64,000 nt of DNA from Candidatus Obscuribacterales bacterium. Lineage in GTDB: Bacteria; Cyanobacteriota; Vampirovibrionia; Obscuribacterales; Obscuribacteraceae. A program made the translations under genes and the position numbers. The DNA lies in assembly GCA_019752635.1 (NCBI GenBank), contig JAIELX010000033.1:62001-126000 (forward strand), given 5' to 3'. Shown piece after piece: positions 61,820 to 64,000 of the stretch. The first letter of the stretch is position 1; the number at the start of each line of letters is the position of its first letter. The notes under the pieces are model-generated. The model saw only the letters and a program-made list of their open reading frames with translations. It did not search any database and was not told the DNA's origin.

Positions 61820-63079
61820 TCAGGCTCTCACGTACAACTCCTTGAACCCTCGCAAACTGAAGGGGCCTTTGTAGACATGCGCTTTATCGACCAGGGTGAG
61901 GTTCGGGAATCGATCGAGAAGGGTCTTGAATGCAATTCTACCTTCCGTTCTGGCTAGCTCGGCACCAAGGCAATAGTGAATACCGGCCCCGAAAGTCAGA
62001 TGTTTGATCTCCTCCCGGTCAATTTTGAACACGTCCGGATCTTGCACAATGCGTGGGTCGCGGTTACATGCAGCCGTCATCACGGTCAAAACATCGTTCT
62101 CGCGAATTTGTCTGCCACCTAACTCACAAGGTTCCTTTGCGAGTCGGCGTACTATTTGAACAGGCGGATCAAATCGCAAAATCTCCTCTATGGCACTTTC
62201 TAACAACGTCGGCTCTTTCCGAAGCTTAGCCAGTTCTGCAGGATGACTCAGCAGATTGTACGCCCCGTTACCAATCAGATTGACAGTGGTCTCATGTCCG
62301 GCGATTAGAAGTAGCACCAAGTTCGCCAACAACTCGTGGTTTGAGAGGCTTTCTGCATCGCTAGCCTGTGCTTTTACAAGCTCGGATATAAGATCGTTTT
62401 GTGGATTGTGCCTCTTTTCTTCAATGGCTAATTTGAGGTACAAGCGGATGTTCGCCATAGCCATAAATGACTTCGCCATTCTCATCGGCTTCATCTTGCC
62501 GGTGAAAGAAAGGATCATGTCGCTAGACCATTTTTTAAACTTGTCCCGATCTTTCGTCGGAACTCCAAGAAGTTCCGCGATAACTATTACAGGGAGTAGA
62601 AATGCGAACTCGGCGATCAGGTCAACCTCATGACCAGCGAGCAAACGCCTTTGCATTTTGTCGGCAAGATCGCTCGCAATTTCCTCTATATGACCTTCCA
62701 GTCGGTGAATGACAGTAGGCGTAAATGCGCCGCTAACCAGCGCACGCAGGCGGGTGTGCTCAGGAGGGTCCTGGATCAGCATGCTAGGTCCTTGTCTGCG
62801 CCGCAATGAAATCATCGCACCGCGCATAAGGGCATTCGGCGGCTTCCAATTTTCAAGTAGCTTCTTGCCAAAATTCTTGCTCCTCAAGATACCGTTGGCT
62901 TCGTTGTATCCCAATACAAGCCATTGATTACCGCGAGAGCTCCAGATCACCGCGCCATCCTGCTGCATCTTCTTCAGAACAGGGTACGGGTTGGCAAGCA
63001 CATCTTCACTGTCATCCATAATGGGGTCGAAGATGGCCTCAGGAGCAGGCTCCCGCTTGTTTGCCGGTATGGTGTCCAT
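61820..63079 (-). CDS. cytochrome P450
   Basis: A 419-residue soluble bacterial P450 (CYP107/CYP-class I size). It has the I-helix oxygen-activation motif LIAGHETTV, the K-helix ExxR in IEEILRFDPP, and the heme-binding loop FGAGIHYCLGAELAR with the axial Cys. The motif HTRLRALVSGAFTP is also typical. It would hydroxylate a small molecule with electrons from a ferredoxin and reductase; neither is encoded nearby. GAGGGGG 8 nt before ATG 63079 favours this start over ATG 63094. Divergent from the esterase gene. Confidence 0.95.
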   Translation of the reverse strand: MDTIPANKREPAPEAIFDPIMDDSEDVLANPYPVLKKMQQDGAVIWSSRGNQWLVLGYNEANGILRSKNFGKKLLENWKPPNALMRGAMISLRRRQGPSMLIQDPPEHTRLRALVSGAFTPTVIHRLEGHIEEIASDLADKMQRRLLAGHEVDLIAEFAFLLPVIVIAELLGVPTKDRDKFKKWSSDMILSFTGKMKPMRMAKSFMAMANIRLYLKLAIEEKRHNPQNDLISELVKAQASDAESLSNHELLANLVLLLIAGHETTVNLIGNGAYNLLSHPAELAKLRKEPTLLESAIEEILRFDPPVQIVRRLAKEPCELGGRQIRENDVLTVMTAACNRDPRIVQDPDVFKIDREEIKHLTFGAGIHYCLGAELARTEGRIAFKTLLDRFPNLTLVDKAHVYKGPFSLRGFKELYVRA

Positions 63080-63225
63080 TGCGCGCCCCCTCATCAGTTC
63101 CCGGCTCTAAAAGTCCCGCTTGAAAGCAGCCTACAAGAATAACAAACTATACCCGCAAAGCCGCACTCGAGCAGAAGTCAAGCATCTTTCGGGAACAAAC
63201 CAGGTCAGATCGATTCTTTAGACTT

Positions 63226-64000
63226 ATGGCTGGAATTAGAATTACTAGAATCGGTAGCGTCTTTGCAGTGGCCAGCGTGGTTTCATGCGTCGCCTTGATT
63301 TTTCTCGGATACGTGACATCGGCTACGAGCATGTCGGCGCCACTCGTTGAGTTTTCACAAACGTTGCCGGGGCGCCCTATGGTGTCGCACAAGGGTTCGA
63401 AAGTAACCTATAACAACATCAATTACGGCGAGCGCGGGGCTGATCCCGCGCACCAATTGACACTCTACACGCCCGCAAACACAACGAGTCCTGCGCCATT
63501 GATCGTGTGGATACATGGCGGAGCATGGATGAGCGGAAGAGGCATTGCACCTAAGTGGATTTCATCATTCGTCAACGAAGGATTTGCAGTAGCAACAGTG
63601 AACTATCGACTGGTTCAAGAAGCACGTCATCCCGCGCAGATAGAAGATATCTCGACGGCGATTCGATTTCTTAGCGACAATGCTAAACAGTACAAACTTG
63701 ATCCCAATAGAATCGGTGTTTGGGGCGCTTCCGCCGGCGGACACCTCGCAGCATTGGTGGGCACCGCCGGCAATGCTGATTCTCTCCTTAAAGATGTAGC
63801 AACACCTCTCAAAATTGCAGCGGTCGTAGACTGGTGCGGTCCGTCAGATCTTGAGAAACTGGGCAGCACTGTTTCTCCGAAGATTCAGTTCGATTGGATT
63901 TCACCCATGGCGCCACTTTCGCTGTTTCTGGGCGGGCCGGCTCAACAGAATAGGAGTGCCGCGCGCAGTGCCAGTGCTATAACCTTTGTCGACCGAGAAG
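63226..64000 (+). CDS. alpha/beta hydrolase, BD-FAE-type esterase (3' end outside window)
   Basis: An open frame from ATG 63226 to the window end with no stop (258 codons seen). An N-terminal hydrophobic segment (VFAVASVVSCVALIFLGYVTS) acts as a signal or anchor. The catalytic domain has the oxyanion motif IVWIHGGAWMSGR, VNYRLVQEARHP, the nucleophile elbow VWGASAGGHLAAL, and VDWCGPSDL. These match the BD-FAE/carboxylesterase group that often cleaves acetyl or feruloyl esters on polysaccharides. The catalytic acid and His lie beyond the window. Confidence 0.9.
   Translation, partial: MAGIRITRIGSVFAVASVVSCVALIFLGYVTSATSMSAPLVEFSQTLPGRPMVSHKGSKVTYNNINYGERGADPAHQLTLYTPANTTSPAPLIVWIHGGAWMSGRGIAPKWISSFVNEGFAVATVNYRLVQEARHPAQIEDISTAIRFLSDNAKQYKLDPNRIGVWGASAGGHLAALVGTAGNADSLLKDVATPLKIAAVVDWCGPSDLEKLGSTVSPKIQFDWISPMAPLSLFLGGPAQQNRSAARSASAITFVDRE

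Overview
The window reads as a chromosomal segment of a free-living bacterium with roughly balanced base composition. I see no insertion sequence, prophage, CRISPR array or rRNA. Several traits point to the non-photosynthetic cyanobacterial sister lineage (Vampirovibrionia/Melainabacteria, Obscuribacter-like): a threonyl-tRNA synthetase that starts directly in the editing region with no TGS domain; many proteins combining a membrane anchor with TPRs; a Ser/Thr kinase fused to TPRs; EF-hand, SET, LRR and vWA proteins; and many genes with no recognisable homologue family. The lineage is inferred; no rRNA or marker set is present to prove it.

Layout. 0.2-4.4 kb: a type IV prepilin-like protein, a small membrane protein, glycerol dehydrogenase (gldA) and a secreted DUF4139-like protein. 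4.4-12.1 kb: two hypothetical proteins (one with a new-looking ~90-residue tandem domain), a CorA-like channel, a universal stress protein and a 986-residue protein carrying DUF4214. 12.2-14.9 kb: regulators (receiver-only response regulator, Crp/Fnr factor, XRE repressor) and a small zinc-ribbon-like protein. 15-23.5 kb: mostly envelope proteins: a membrane-anchored permuted papain-fold protein, a secreted protein with a repeated 'fGKxYP' motif, a secreted TPR-metallopeptidase, an acyltransferase-3, a Gly/Met-rich 84-bp-repeat protein and an epoxide-hydrolase-like enzyme. 23.6-31.7 kb: TPR and membrane proteins, thrS, a pilus-type N-terminal domain protein, and two overlapping paralogous COG4637-type ATPases. 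32-40 kb: signalling and 'eukaryote-like' proteins (PAS histidine kinase, HEVGH metallopeptidase-like protein, STPK-TPR, SET methyltransferase, LRR protein). 40-48 kb: a VOC protein, secreted low-complexity proteins, a YiiX-like peptidase, a gene that appears to start at CTG, and a GH63-like glucosidase. 48.5-61.6 kb: a run of duplicated genes: two EF-hand modules split by one in-frame TGA, two paralogous membrane-TPR proteins around a vWA protein, a TPR-methyltransferase fusion, and two YegI-like kinases of which the first has lost its catalytic loop. 61.8-64 kb: a cytochrome P450 and a truncated (window-edge) BD-FAE-type esterase.

Most genes are single transcription units in convergent or divergent pairs. 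Clear co-translated pairs are gldA with the small membrane protein (2 bp gap), the two ATPases (14-nt overlap), the VOC gene with the WGYD protein (4-nt ATGA overlap), and the two EF-hand modules. I found no classical defence island. The most novel material is in the duplicated and recoded loci of 44.6-61.6 kb and in the tandem ATPases.
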